Source: Paragemmobacter ruber | Lineage (GTDB): Bacteria > Pseudomonadota > Alphaproteobacteria > Rhodobacterales > Rhodobacteraceae | DNA length: 64,000 nt | Direction of reading: 5' to 3' | NCBI RefSeq assembly: GCF_009908315.1 | Contig: NZ_JAAATW010000003.1 | Span: 726,472 to 790,471, forward strand | In this document: positions 37,345 through 46,523 of the stretch, in pieces | How positions within the stretch are numbered: position 1 is the stretch's first letter | How the letters are laid out: every line of letters begins with the position of its first letter | Position numbers and translations under genes: made by a program | Notes under the pieces: generated by a model | What the model was told of the DNA's origin: nothing | What the model saw: only the letters and a program-made list of their open reading frames with translations | Databases searched by the model: none

Positions 37345-37908
37345 TCAGGCGCGTTCGGAATATTCCATCAATTCGGTATGCACGATGATGTCTTCCTCTG
37401 CCCCGATGAAGGGCGGGATCATGATCCGCACGCCGTTATCAAGGATCGCGGGCTTGAAGCTGTTGGCCGCCGTCTGCCCCTTGACCACCGGCTCGGTCTC
37501 CACCACCCGGCAGCGCACCTTTTGGGGCAGCGTCACGGCCAGCGCCTCATCGCCGTAATAGCGCACCGTCGCGGTCATGCCGTCCTGCAGAAAGGGGCGG
37601 CGGTCGCCCAGCAGTTCGGCATCCAGTTCGATCTGTTCATAGGTTTCGGCATCCATGAACACCAGCCGCCCGTCGGTTTCATAGAGGAACTGCTGATCCT
37701 TGTTCTCCAGCCGAACCTCTTCCACCTTGTCCTCGGATCGGAAGCGTTCGTTCAGCTTGCGCCCATCGCGCAGGTTCTTCAGTTCCACCTGTGCAAAAGC
37801 GCCACCCTTGCCGGGTTTCACATGATTGGCCTTAACAGCCGCCCAGAGCCCGCCGTCATGTTCCAACACCATGCCGGGCTTGATTTCGTTACCGTTGATC
37901 TTGGGCAT
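37345..37908 (-). CDS. efp: Elongation factor P
   Basis: 187 residues with the three-domain EF-P layout. Lys34 in [10 protein letters not shown] is the residue normally modified (beta-lysylation in bacteria with EpmA). The C-terminal [19 protein letters not shown] region is the EF-P signature. It relieves ribosome stalling at polyproline. The Pro-rich PopZ-like and L,D-transpeptidase proteins of this window contain such stretches. Confidence 0.95.
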   Translation of the reverse strand: MPKINGNEIKPGMVLEHDGGLWAAVKANHVKPGKGGAFAQVELKNLRDGRKLNERFRSEDKVEEVRLENKDQQFLYETDGRLVFMDAETYEQIELDAELLGDRRPFLQDGMTATVRYYGDEALAVTLPQKVRCRVVETEPVVKGQTAANSFKPAILDNGVRIMIPPFIGAEEDIIVHTELMEYSERA

Positions 37909-38070
37909 GTCGGAAATCCGTCCTGATTGGGCCGCAAATGGTTGAAGAATGATGAAGCTGGCCTATATCTTGCAGGCTGATCCGAGGCAAGCCGACGATA
38001 TATTGTACCGATACAGGAAAGACATGCGGCAAATGCATGGCGGTCCTGATAAAAGAACAATACCGAATCG

Positions 38071-38084
38071 TGACCAAATGGTCA
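38071..38084. promoter_or_regulatory. TGACCA-AA-TGGTCA inverted repeat, candidate operator
   Basis: A perfect 6+2+6 palindrome 49 bases before the DUF6280 start, in the 225-base gap between divergent efp and DUF6280 genes. The gap (37909-38133) is visibly richer in A+T than its surroundings and should hold both promoters. Confidence 0.4.
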
Positions 38085-38133
38085 TATTCGCCGGACGCCA
38101 GAAAAGACAAGACAAGAACAGGAAAACGACGAG

Positions 38134-38460
38134 ATGCTCGATTTCGTTGATGGCACCGCCTTCAATTACGAACAAGGCCAGCGGGCGCGGAAGCTCTTTG
38201 CTGCCGTGGTCCTTGCCGCGCTGGATGACGCGATTGCAGACGACAAGAAATACGGCAACGGGCCGGAACAGATCGCCCGCTGGGCGCGGTCGCGCGACGG
38301 GCGCGAAGTGCTGTCCTGCGCCGGGATTGATCCGAACGAACGCGTGGTCAAGGGCCTGATGGAATTCGTGGCCAAAGGCGTGCGCACCTCGGTCGCGCTG
38401 TCGCGCGAGGAATCCGAACGCCGCCACGCGCTGGAGGCGGATCAGGCCGAAGCGGCCTGA
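38134..38460 (+). CDS. DUF6280-like conserved hypothetical protein
   Basis: 108 residues, helical and charged, starting MLDFVDGTAFNYEQGQRARK and containing DDAIADDKKYGNGPEQIARW. I recall this as a highly conserved short protein of Rhodobacterales (DUF6280); no function is known. There are no membrane segments or signal peptide. It is monocistronic, with a strong terminator 25 bases after the stop. Confidence 0.75.
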   Translation: MLDFVDGTAFNYEQGQRARKLFAAVVLAALDDAIADDKKYGNGPEQIARWARSRDGREVLSCAGIDPNERVVKGLMEFVAKGVRTSVALSREESERRHALEADQAEAA

Positions 38461-38484
38461 TCGTTCCACCGAACGGCACAAAGC

Positions 38485-38510
38485 AAAACGCGCCCCCAGG
38501 GGCGCGTTTT
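38485..38510. terminator. Bidirectional intrinsic terminator
   Basis: Perfect 12-base arms AAAACGCGCCCC / GGGGCGCGTTTT around CA, followed by TCG. It lies between the convergent DUF6280 and PopZ-like genes and reads well in both directions. Confidence 0.88.
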
Positions 38511-38561
38511 TCGTTCAAAGCCTGCCTTAACATCGCCCCGCAAGGCTGCGGCAAGGCGCGC

Positions 38562-39875
38562 TTATTCGAAATCGCGCACGGCCAGCGCCCGGGCAATTTC
38601 GGCCCTGACCAGCTTGCGCACATTGCGCGTGATCCGTTCACCCAGCGCGCCCTGCAATTCTTCGCGGATGATGTCGCGCACCAGATCGCGCAGCATGTCC
38701 TCATCGAAGGGGCGGTCATCGAGATCGTCATCGGCAAAGCGCGCAAAGGCGGAAGCGGTCACCTCTTCCTCAAGCTCGCGCCGGATCTCGGCCTCGGCCG
38801 CATCTGCCCAGCGCGGGTCGCGCGCGGCGGGGTCGGGATCGGGCCTAGTGGGGGCCGCGGTCTCTGCCTGCGCCCAGTCGGCCAGATCCTCGGCAAAGGC
38901 ATCACCCGCCCGCGCCATGCGCGGCGAAAGGGTGTCGGGGTCGTCCTTGTCGATCATCGCAGCCTCCTCGGCCATGGCGACAGGCGCAATCGGTTCGGCA
39001 GCCGTCAGGTCGGGCGCCGTCCATTCGGGCGCGGCCCAAGCCGGCGCGGGCGCATCGGCCATGGCTGCGGCGGGCGAAGGCTCGGCCCAATCGGGCGTCA
39101 GGAGATCGGGCGCGGGCCAATCGGGATTTGGCCAGTCGGGCGTGGGCCAACTGCCGGGAAGGCGATCCTCGGCCCCGGCCTCCGCGCCAGGCAGGAACTC
39201 CACCTCGCCCGGGCGGGCCGACAGATCGCCCCCGTCCCCGGCGGCCAGCACCTCGCCTGCGTCCCGGGTGGTCCCGAAATCGGTGTCGGGCTCTGCCGAC
39301 AGATCGGCAAAGGGCGCCTCGGGGCCAAGATCGCCGCCCCTATCTGCATGCATATCTGCAAGCCCATCAGACACAGCGTCGGGCCGGGCATCGGCGGCCT
39401 GCGCCGCCGCGCGGTCCTCTGGCGTGGCTGACCAGTCCGATGCGAAATGCGATGGCGGCTCTGCCGGGGCTTCCCAGTCGCCCTGCCCGGGGGCAAGCCC
39501 GCGCGCCACCTCCCCCATCACGGCATCCAGCCGTGCCGTGGCGGGCGGCGCCCGGCGATCGGCGCGGATCGACGAAAAGGACATGGGCGCATCCGCAGCG
39601 GCCAGCGGCGCGGCGGCGGGTGCCGGATCCGCGGCCGGTTCCGGCTCTGGCGCGATGCGCAGCGCAGGCGTCAGGATCAGCTTGTCGGCCTGCGGATCGA
39701 CCACAGGCTTGGGGCCTGCCGCCGCGGGCGATGTCACCGGTGCAGTGACCGGCGCGTCGGATGGCCCTACCGCCGGTGCCGCCCCCTGCCCCATGGGCCG
39801 CTTGTCATCCGACACAAGACGACGGATCGACGACAGCACATCTTCGATATCGACGGAATTCAACCGTTCGGACAT
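38562..39875 (-). CDS. PopZ-like (DUF2497-like) acidic proline-rich protein, enlarged
   Basis: 437 residues from ATG 39875 (GAGGAGG 12 bases upstream). The N-terminus has SVDIEDVLSSIRRLVSDD, matching the short conserved helix of PopZ. The last 50 residues (EDMLRDLVRDIIREELQGAL and TRNVRKLVRAEIARAL) resemble its oligomerisation helices. About 370 residues between are acidic, Ala/Pro-rich and probably disordered, with a PDWPxPDW repeat around residues 255-300. PopZ organises the cell pole and anchors the centromere in Caulobacter. The pcm-tolC-popZ gene order also supports this. The Caulobacter protein is far shorter (about 177 residues). Confidence 0.6.
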   Translation of the reverse strand: MSERLNSVDIEDVLSSIRRLVSDDKRPMGQGAAPAVGPSDAPVTAPVTSPAAAGPKPVVDPQADKLILTPALRIAPEPEPAADPAPAAAPLAAADAPMSFSSIRADRRAPPATARLDAVMGEVARGLAPGQGDWEAPAEPPSHFASDWSATPEDRAAAQAADARPDAVSDGLADMHADRGGDLGPEAPFADLSAEPDTDFGTTRDAGEVLAAGDGGDLSARPGEVEFLPGAEAGAEDRLPGSWPTPDWPNPDWPAPDLLTPDWAEPSPAAAMADAPAPAWAAPEWTAPDLTAAEPIAPVAMAEEAAMIDKDDPDTLSPRMARAGDAFAEDLADWAQAETAAPTRPDPDPAARDPRWADAAEAEIRRELEEEVTASAFARFADDDLDDRPFDEDMLRDLVRDIIREELQGALGERITRNVRKLVRAEIARALAVRDFE

Positions 39876-40002
39876 TTCGGGTCGAACCTCCTCGGCATTC
39901 GGGCCGTTATGGCTGATTCTATCGCCCACAACCAAGGCGATATCAAGGAACACGCAAAGGCGAGGCGTTCATCACGCCCCGCCGTGACCGGGTTGCACCC
40001 GA

Positions 40003-41361
40003 TCAGTTGTCGATCTTGTCGAGGATGCGCTGCAGACGTTTGCCCTGCGTGCTGGTCGCCGGGGCATTCTTCACGGCGTTGTAGTAGACCGACGGGTCAT
40101 AGGTCGGCACCCCGAGGTTCAGATGCTCCACCGTCAGCAGCCCCATCTGCGACAGAAGGGTATAGACGCCCACATAACGCTGCGCCTCGGCCTGCAGGCG
40201 GGTGTTGCGGGCGTCGAGCAGTTCCTGTTCGGCGTTCAGCACATCCAGCGTCGTCCGCGCGCCCAGCGTCGCCTCTTCCCGCACGCCGTCAAAGGCGGTC
40301 TGCGCCGCCTGCACCTGCAGCGCACCCGCCTGAATGGAGGCCGCCGCCACTTCCAGCGCGGTCCAGGCATTGCCGACGTTTTCGCCCACGGTGATCGTCG
40401 TCTGCAAAAGGTTGGCCTCTGCCGCCTCTTTCTGGGCCAGCGCCGCGCGATAGGCCGATGACAGCGACCCGCCCGCATAAAGCGTCTGGTTGAAGGACAG
40501 CGACAGGCTGTCACGGCGCACATCCTCATCCAGCCCCTGGCTGATCGAGGCATTGAGGTCGATGCTGGGGCGCGTCGCGGCCTTTGCGGCCTCGGTCCCC
40601 AGCTGGGCGACCGTCACCTGACGCTGCGCCTGCAGGATGCTGGAATTGGTGCGCAGCGCGATCATCCGAGCCTCTTCCATCGACCGGGCGGTGGCAGGCA
40701 GCGGCGGAAGGCCCGCCAGATTGCCCGGATAATCCCCGACCACCGCGCGATAGCGTTCGCGCGCCACCTGGAAATCGCCCTGCGCGGCGGCAAGGCCCGA
40801 CCGCGCGGCCGCCAGCCGCGCCTCGGCGATGGCCACATCGGTGCGCGTCACCTCGCCCACCTCGAACCGATCCTGCGCGGCGCGCAATTCCTGTGTGATC
40901 AGGCGCACGTTGGATTGGCGCAGCGCCACGATCTCGGCCTGCAGGCGGACATCGACAAAGGCGCTGACCGCCGACAAAAGGACCTGCGATTCCAGACCTT
41001 TGAGCGCCTCGCGCGTGGCGAGCACGGTTTCCTTGGCAATCTCGACGCCCAGCCGGTTGCGGCCGAAGTCGAACAGCGTCCATTGCGCGGCCAGCGACAG
41101 GGTCGATTGCAGCCCATCCGTCGCCAGATCGGGTGTGGTCTGGGTGTTCTGCGCCTGCGCCACAAAGCTCACCACCGGGCGCAACCGGGCCACGGCCTGC
41201 GCCACGTCCTCATCCGCCGCGCGCAAGAGCGCCTCGTTCTGGTCGAGAAGTTGCGAGTTTTTGTAAGCCGATGCCAGCGCATCGGCCAGCGTCTCTGCCT
41301 GCGCCGGGGGCGCCGCAAACCCAAGGACGGACACCGCGACCGCTGCCAAGAAACCACGCAT
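40003..41361 (-). CDS. tolC: TolC family outer membrane efflux protein
   Basis: 452 residues with a signal peptide ending PPAQA near residue 22. Two repeats of the outer membrane efflux family give alternating beta strands and long helices: AETLADALASAYKNSQLLDQ, then a late LGARTTLDVLNAEQELLDAR motif. It should form a trimeric outer-membrane channel for type I secretion or RND/ABC efflux. It lies 109 bases after the pcm-like gene. Confidence 0.93.
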   Translation of the reverse strand: MRGFLAAVAVSVLGFAAPPAQAETLADALASAYKNSQLLDQNEALLRAADEDVAQAVARLRPVVSFVAQAQNTQTTPDLATDGLQSTLSLAAQWTLFDFGRNRLGVEIAKETVLATREALKGLESQVLLSAVSAFVDVRLQAEIVALRQSNVRLITQELRAAQDRFEVGEVTRTDVAIAEARLAAARSGLAAAQGDFQVARERYRAVVGDYPGNLAGLPPLPATARSMEEARMIALRTNSSILQAQRQVTVAQLGTEAAKAATRPSIDLNASISQGLDEDVRRDSLSLSFNQTLYAGGSLSSAYRAALAQKEAAEANLLQTTITVGENVGNAWTALEVAAASIQAGALQVQAAQTAFDGVREEATLGARTTLDVLNAEQELLDARNTRLQAEAQRYVGVYTLLSQMGLLTVEHLNLGVPTYDPSVYYNAVKNAPATSTQGKRLQRILDKIDN

Positions 41362-41470
41362 AGAATGACCTGCCTATCCGAAATGGGCGGGGACCCCGCC
41401 GTCGTTATCCTTGCGCGCCGTTCTGCCTGGCCCGCGAACGGGCATGGGGGCGGCGTCCCGTATCACCACA

Positions 41471-42127
41471 TCACAGCACGAAGCCGCGCGGTGCCGCAAA
41501 TCCCGGCAGCACCGGCGCCGCCGCGTTGAAGGCCGGGCGCCACGACACGATACCATCAATCTTGTAACCGATCTTCACGGTCCCCAGCGCGCCTTCCATG
41601 AAGACGGCACCGATCCGGCCCCCTTCGCGCAGCTGCGCCAAAAGTGCCTCTGGCACCACCTCGACACCGCCCTGGATCGTGATCACGTCAAACGGCGCGT
41701 GGCGGGCATCGCCCGCCGCCAGCGGGCCCACCACCACGGCGGCATTGTCGGCCCCTTCCGCGGAAAGCGCGCGCTGTGCATCGGCGGCCAGCGCCTCATC
41801 CTCTTCCACGGCCACGACCGCATCGGCCAGCCGCGCGATCACCGCCGTCGAATAGCCAAGGCCGCATCCCAGATCGAGGACGAGCTCCGTCGGCTGCACA
41901 TCCAGCGCATCCAGCATCTTGGCCAGCGTCCGCGCCTCAAGCACCACACGCCCCGGCCCGATGTCGAGGTTCTCGCCCACATAGGCCGCCTCGCGCCGGG
42001 CATGGGGCACGAACACCTCGCGCGGGATGGTCAGCATCGCCTCGATGATCGGGAATTTGGTCACGTCAGACGGGCGCACCTGCGTGTCCACCATCATCAC
42101 CCGCCGGGTCGCGAAATCGCTCATCAT
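41471..42127 (-). CDS. Protein-L-isoaspartate O-methyltransferase-like protein
   Basis: 218 residues. [20 protein letters not shown] and the SAM-binding motif [18 protein letters not shown] match the PCMT family. The C-terminal half diverges from true Pcm ([16 protein letters not shown] instead of the usual strand), as in the shorter alphaproteobacterial copies found before tolC. Activity on isoaspartate is not assured. The start may be either of the first two Met codons. Confidence 0.85.
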   Translation of the reverse strand: MMSDFATRRVMMVDTQVRPSDVTKFPIIEAMLTIPREVFVPHARREAAYVGENLDIGPGRVVLEARTLAKMLDALDVQPTELVLDLGCGLGYSTAVIARLADAVVAVEEDEALAADAQRALSAEGADNAAVVVGPLAAGDARHAPFDVITIQGGVEVVPEALLAQLREGGRIGAVFMEGALGTVKIGYKIDGIVSWRPAFNAAAPVLPGFAAPRGFVL

Positions 42128-42323
42128 CGGAACTCATCTGTATGGTCGCGTTCAATAACTCTCTGCCACACTTCCCGAAAGGGGGCAACGGGCCAGACGC
42201 TTTGGGATCGCGCAGGCTGTTCACCATGTCGTAGGAAGGACACGCCGGAGGTCCATCGCTTATGGGGTTGCAAATACTGCCGCTTCGCGTTTCCCTGCCG
42301 CCGCTGATTTCGGGGAGGATGAC

Positions 42324-43169
42324 ATGAAATTGTTGCGCGTGGGCGAAGCTGGGGCCGAAGTGCCGGCCATGATGGATGCGGGCGGGACGCTGCGCAGCCT
42401 TGCGGGCGTGGTGCCCGACATCGCCGGTGCGGTGCTGACGCCGGAAGGGCTGGACCGTCTGCGCGCCATCGACCCCTCCACCCTGCCCGCCCTGCCCGCC
42501 GACGCCCGCATCGGCCCCTGCGTGGGCAATGTCGGCAAGTTCATCTGCATCGGCCTGAACTATGCCGATCACGCGGCGGAATCGGGCTTGCCCGTCCCGC
42601 AGGAACCAGTGGTCTTCCTCAAGGCCAATTCCGCCATCACCGGCCCGAATGACGACGTGCTCATCCCGCGCGGATCGGAAAAGACCGATTGGGAGGTGGA
42701 ACTGGGCGTGATCATCGGCAAGCGCGCCTCCTATGTGTCCGAGGCAGAGGCAATGGATCACGTCGCGGGCTATTGCGTGATCAACGACGTGTCCGAACGC
42801 GCCTTCCAGATCGAACGCGGCGGCACCTGGGACAAGGGCAAGGGCTGCGACACCTTCGGCCCCATCGGCCCGTGGCTGGTGACGGCCGACGAGGTGGCCG
42901 ATCCGCAGAACCTGTCGATGTGGCTGGAGGTGGACGGCCACCGCTACCAGAACGGGACGACCCGGACGATGGTCTTTGGCGTGCGTCATCTGGTGCATTA
43001 CGTGAGCCAGTTCATGACGTTGCATACGGGCGACGTGATCTCCACCGGCACGCCGCCGGGCGTGGGCATGGGCCAGAAGCCCGAGCCCATCTACCTGAAA
43101 GGCGGCGAGGTGATGCGACTGGGGATCGAAGGCCTCGGCGTGCAGACCCAGCGCGTCGGTCGCGCCTGA
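42324..43169 (+). CDS. Fumarylacetoacetate hydrolase (FAH) family protein
   Basis: 281 residues. IGLNYADHAAESGLPVPQEP, KTDWEVELGVIIGKRASYV (metal Glu pair), DTFGPIGPWLVTADEV and TGDVISTGTPPGVGMGQKP are the FAH C-terminal domain motifs. Members hydrolyse fumarylpyruvate-like compounds, cleave ureidoglycolate, or decarboxylate oxaloacetate; which applies is unclear. GGGGAGGATGAC precedes the ATG. It is convergent with dxs, with a palindrome cluster between. Confidence 0.88.
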   Translation: MKLLRVGEAGAEVPAMMDAGGTLRSLAGVVPDIAGAVLTPEGLDRLRAIDPSTLPALPADARIGPCVGNVGKFICIGLNYADHAAESGLPVPQEPVVFLKANSAITGPNDDVLIPRGSEKTDWEVELGVIIGKRASYVSEAEAMDHVAGYCVINDVSERAFQIERGGTWDKGKGCDTFGPIGPWLVTADEVADPQNLSMWLEVDGHRYQNGTTRTMVFGVRHLVHYVSQFMTLHTGDVISTGTPPGVGMGQKPEPIYLKGGEVMRLGIEGLGVQTQRVGRA

Positions 43170-43181
43170 GGTCGGGCGTCA

Positions 43182-43274
43182 GGCGGCCCCCACGAATTTC
43201 CTGCGAAAATTCAGGGGCCGCCACGCATCATCCGGCGCTGCCTGATTTTTCGCAGGAAAATCGTAGGCGGCGCT
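43182..43274. repeat. Two palindromes of the TTTTCGCAGGAAAA family (locus 2)
   Basis: Hairpin 1 (43182-43222) has GGCGGCCCC/GGGGCCGCC outer arms around GAATTTCCTGCGAAAATTC. Hairpin 2 (43234-43274) has GC-rich outer arms around GATTTTTCGCAGGAAAATC and touches the dxs stop. Set between convergent FAH and dxs genes, they may act as a bidirectional terminator. Confidence 0.75.
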
Positions 43275-45192
43275 AGATGATGCGCAGCCCGGGACGGGTG
43301 ATCGTTTCGACCCGCCCCAGTGCGGCGCGGATCGTGGCCGCGATATCCTTTGCTGTCAGCCCCGCCCAGGCATACATCTGCGCGGGGCTTGCCTGATCTA
43401 TGAACCGGTCGGGCAGCGTCATCGTGCGGATCGCGCGGCCCTTCTCCAGCCCGCCCGTCTTGGCCAGATGGTGCAGCACCAGCGCGCCGAAGCCGCCTGT
43501 CGCCCCTGTCTCCAGCGTTATCAGCGCGGGATGATCCTCGACCAGAAGGTCGATCAGCGCGGTATCCAGCGGCTTGGCAAAGCGGGCATCGGCCACGGTC
43601 ACCGAAATTCTCTCTGCCTCCAGCAGTTCTGCTGCCGCCAGCGCCTCGGCCAGGTGCGCGCCATAGGACAGGATCGCCGCATCCGACCCCACCTTCATCA
43701 CGCGGCCTTTGCCGATCTCCAGCGGCACGCCGCGCGCGGGCAGGTCCACCCCCATCCCCTCTCCGCGCGGATAGCGGAAGGCGATGGGACCTTCGTCATG
43801 GGCGATGGCGGTAGCCAGCATATGCACCAGATCCGCCTCATCCCCCGCCGCCATCACGGTGAAGCCCGGCAGGTTGGCCAGAAAGCCGATGTCGAAGGCC
43901 CCGGCATGGGTGGCCCCGTCCTGCCCCACCAGACCCGCCCGGTCGATGGCAAAGCGCACGGGCAGGCCCTGCAGCGCCACGTCATGGACGATCTGGTCAT
44001 ATCCCCGCTGCAGGAAGGTGGAATAGATCGCGCAGACCGGGCGCAGGCCCGCTGCCGCCATGCCTGCGGCAAAGGTGACGCCATGCTGTTCGGCGATGCC
44101 CACATCGAACACCCGCGCGGCAAAGCGCTTCGCCATGATGTCGAGCCCCGTCCCCGACGGCATCGCCGCTGTGATCGCCACAACGCGCGGGTCGCGCGCG
44201 GCCTCGTCCGTCAGGGCATTGCCGAAGACGGTGGTATAGGCAGGCGCATTGGATTTGGCCTTGGCCTGTTCGCCTGTCTCGGGGTCGAACTTCGACACGC
44301 CGTGATACTTGTCCGCCGCGCTTTCGGCCGGGGCGAAACCCTTGCCCTTGACCGTCACCGCATGGATCAGGACCGGCCCCGTCGCCCGCGCCCGCGCCGC
44401 GCGCAGGGTGGCCAGCACCTGCCCCATGTCATGCCCGTCGATGGGGCCGACATAGGAGAAGCCCAACTCTTCGAACAAGGTCCCGCCACCGGGCATCCCC
44501 GTCACCAGCGCCCGCGCTCGGCGCGCGCCATCGCGCACGGGGCCGGGAAGGTGGCTTTCGAACTCTTCTGCCGCCGCCTTGAACAGCGCCAGCGGCCCCT
44601 TGGCCGCGATCTCGTTCAGGTATTTGGACAGCGCCCCCACCGGTGGGGCGATGCTCATGTCATTGTCGTTCAGGATCACGAACAATCGCTTGCCCAAGTG
44701 GCCCGCGTGATTCATCGCCTCATAGGCCATGCCTGCCGTGATCGCGCCATCGCCGATCACCGCGATGGTGTCGCCCACGGGCATCCCCATCTCGCGCCCC
44801 ATGGCAAAACCCAAGGCCGCGCTGATCGAGGTCGAACTATGCGCCGCGCCGAAAGGATCGAAATCCGATTCCGACCGTTTGGTGAAGCCCGACAACCCGC
44901 CGCCCTGCCGCAGCGTGGCCATCCGGTCGCGCCGCCCGGTCAGGATCTTGTGGGGATAGCATTGGTGCCCCACGTCCCAGATCAGCTTGTCACGCGGCGT
45001 GTCGAAGACGGCATGAATCGCCACCGTCAACTCCACCACGCCCAACGAGGATCCCAGATGCCCCCCGGTCTGGGCCACGGTGTTGATCACGTCGCGCCGC
45101 ACCTCATGGGCCAGCCGCGCCAGTTCGCCATCCGTCAGCGCCTTGAGATCGGCCGGGCCGGACACGCGGTCAAGAAGCGGGGTATCGGTCAT
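43273..45192 (-). CDS. dxs: 1-deoxy-D-xylulose-5-phosphate synthase
   Basis: A thiamine-diphosphate enzyme joining pyruvate and glyceraldehyde-3-phosphate, the first step of the MEP isoprenoid path that feeds carotenoids and the bacteriochlorophyll tail. 639 residues from ATG 45192, placed 7 bases after AGGGAG. Motifs: [35 protein letters not shown] (ThDP), [18 protein letters not shown]. It is the last gene of the crtE-to-puf superoperon, but a T6-tailed hairpin lies only 23 bases before its start. Confidence 0.97.
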   Translation of the reverse strand: MTDTPLLDRVSGPADLKALTDGELARLAHEVRRDVINTVAQTGGHLGSSLGVVELTVAIHAVFDTPRDKLIWDVGHQCYPHKILTGRRDRMATLRQGGGLSGFTKRSESDFDPFGAAHSSTSISAALGFAMGREMGMPVGDTIAVIGDGAITAGMAYEAMNHAGHLGKRLFVILNDNDMSIAPPVGALSKYLNEIAAKGPLALFKAAAEEFESHLPGPVRDGARRARALVTGMPGGGTLFEELGFSYVGPIDGHDMGQVLATLRAARARATGPVLIHAVTVKGKGFAPAESAADKYHGVSKFDPETGEQAKAKSNAPAYTTVFGNALTDEAARDPRVVAITAAMPSGTGLDIMAKRFAARVFDVGIAEQHGVTFAAGMAAAGLRPVCAIYSTFLQRGYDQIVHDVALQGLPVRFAIDRAGLVGQDGATHAGAFDIGFLANLPGFTVMAAGDEADLVHMLATAIAHDEGPIAFRYPRGEGMGVDLPARGVPLEIGKGRVMKVGSDAAILSYGAHLAEALAAAELLEAERISVTVADARFAKPLDTALIDLLVEDHPALITLETGATGGFGALVLHHLAKTGGLEKGRAIRTMTLPDRFIDQASPAQMYAWAGLTAKDIAATIRAALGRVETITRPGLRII

Positions 45193-45221
45193 GGTCATTC
45201 TCCCTTTCGCGGAAGAAAAAA

Positions 45222-45249
45222 GTGCCGTGTGGAGGAACCCACACGGCAC
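45222..45249 (-). terminator. Intrinsic terminator directly before dxs
   Basis: On the minus strand an 11-bp stem GTGCCGTGTGG / CCACACGGCAC with loop GTTCCT is followed by TTTTTTCTTCC. It lies between pufX and dxs, so puf transcripts should largely end here and only read-through reaches dxs, unless dxs has its own promoter. Confidence 0.88.
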
Positions 45250-45330
45250 CAGGTCCCTGTCGCCAACAGGAAGGGAACCGGGCAGTGGTTGCGCCCCGGA
45301 TCCGGGCCGGCGTATGGCCCGAATGTGAAA

Positions 45331-45357
45331 GGCCCGGGCGGGTGCGCCGCCCGGGCC
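45331..45357 (-). terminator. GC-rich stem-loop immediately after pufX
   Basis: An 11-bp stem GGCCCGGGCGG / CCGCCCGGGCC with a five-base loop, followed by TTTC on the minus strand. It begins 8 bases after the pufX stop. Between it and the dxs-proximal terminator (45250-45330) are three smaller self-complementary segments. It likely protects the puf mRNA 3' end. Confidence 0.85.
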
Positions 45358-45364
45358 GATTGCG

Positions 45365-45589
45365 TCAGGCCTGCCGCACTTCGGCGGGGGCCGTGATCAG
45401 ATATGCGTTGGGATCAGGCGCCTGCTTGCTTTCCTCGGGCAGGAGAAGCCCCACCCCCCAGACCGCCAGCAGGATCGCGCCAACCGCGAGCAGGAAGAGC
45501 GCCGCCCACCCCGCCCCGGCGAGCATCTGGTAGAGTGCCCAGGATCTGAGGGCGCTACCGGGTTTCTGGTCGTAAAAGTTGTCAGACAT
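45365..45589 (-). CDS. pufX: PufX, core-complex quinone-channel subunit
   Basis: 74 residues starting [20 protein letters not shown]; one membrane helix spans about 28-50 ([20 protein letters not shown]), followed by a [12 protein letters not shown] tail. Position right after pufM, size, and the QM..GAGWA and LLP....QAP marks fit PufX of Rhodobacter species. PufX opens the LH1 ring so that quinol can leave the reaction centre and, in some species, dimerises core complexes. A GxxxG motif is not visible in the helix. PufC is excluded, as there are no CxxCH heme motifs. Confidence 0.9.
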   Translation of the reverse strand: MSDNFYDQKPGSALRSWALYQMLAGAGWAALFLLAVGAILLAVWGVGLLLPEESKQAPDPNAYLITAPAEVRQA

Positions 45590-45599
45590 GGTTCTCCCC

Positions 45600-46523
45600 T
45601 CAATCCAGCGGCGCGTAGCCGTGGTCCTGTGCCCAGACATACCAGTTGTCCACGACCGTCCCCGTGATCAGGATGCCGATCCCGCCTGTCAGCGTCACCA
45701 GCACCGCAAACCACCAGGCCCAGCGGTGGATGCCTTCCATCGTCGCGTTGAACCCCATGGTCCAGCGCCAGAACAGCGCCGCACGTTCCGATGCGGTGCC
45801 CCGGTCGGCAATCTGCTCCAACTCGCGGTCGCCACCGAAGCGCGACACCGCAAGAATGGTGGCCCCGTGCATCGCGAACAAGAGGGCCGACCCGTAGAGG
45901 AAGGCGATGGAGAGCGCGTGGAACGGGTTATAGAACAGATTGCCGTAGGTCAGGCTGAAGTTGTTGGTCCAGTCGAGATGGGTGAAGATCCCGTAAGGCA
46001 CCGCCTCCGACCACGACCCCATCAGGATCGGGCGGAACAGGCCCAGCACCAGAAACAGCCAGATCGCGCTGGCAAAGGCCCAGCTCACATGCTTGCCCAT
46101 GCCCAGCGCCTGCGCGCGCAGATAGGTGCGCACCCACCACGACAGGACCGAGATCAGCAGGAAGAAGGACGCGATCAGCCACAGCCCGCCTTCGGCGATG
46201 GGCGCAAAGCCCAGACCGTATTCGGATGATGGCGGCTCGAGCGAGAACCAGAACAGGTCACGCAGGAACACAGCCGGGTTGAACCCCGCCTGATACCAGT
46301 ACCACCCGCCCACCAGCATGAACCAGACCGCGCCGGACATCAGCGAGATCACCCCCATCGTGCCCAGATAGACGGGGCCAAGCTGGGCGTTGCCGAACCA
46401 GCCTGCCAGCGTCGAGAAACGCGCGCTCTTGCTGCGGTTGGAAAGCTCCACCTCTTCGACCATGCCCATCTCGGGCGTGGCCTGCACCTGCACTTGGGTG
46501 AAGATGTTCTGATACTCAGCCAT
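45600..46523 (-). CDS. pufM: Photosynthetic reaction centre M subunit
   Basis: 307 residues, five membrane helices. [20 protein letters not shown] and [20 protein letters not shown] hold the special-pair and accessory bacteriochlorophyll region, [13 protein letters not shown] a late iron-ligand His. Length equals that of the R. sphaeroides protein. The start overlaps the pufL end by 8 bases, as in all puf operons. Confidence 0.98.
   Translation of the reverse strand: MAEYQNIFTQVQVQATPEMGMVEEVELSNRSKSARFSTLAGWFGNAQLGPVYLGTMGVISLMSGAVWFMLVGGWYWYQAGFNPAVFLRDLFWFSLEPPSSEYGLGFAPIAEGGLWLIASFFLLISVLSWWVRTYLRAQALGMGKHVSWAFASAIWLFLVLGLFRPILMGSWSEAVPYGIFTHLDWTNNFSLTYGNLFYNPFHALSIAFLYGSALLFAMHGATILAVSRFGGDRELEQIADRGTASERAALFWRWTMGFNATMEGIHRWAWWFAVLVTLTGGIGILITGTVVDNWYVWAQDHGYAPLD

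Noticed and set aside
45365..45640. pufC (reaction-centre cytochrome) after pufM
   Set aside because: The frame is only 74 codons from the preferred start and has no CxxCH heme motif; it fits PufX.
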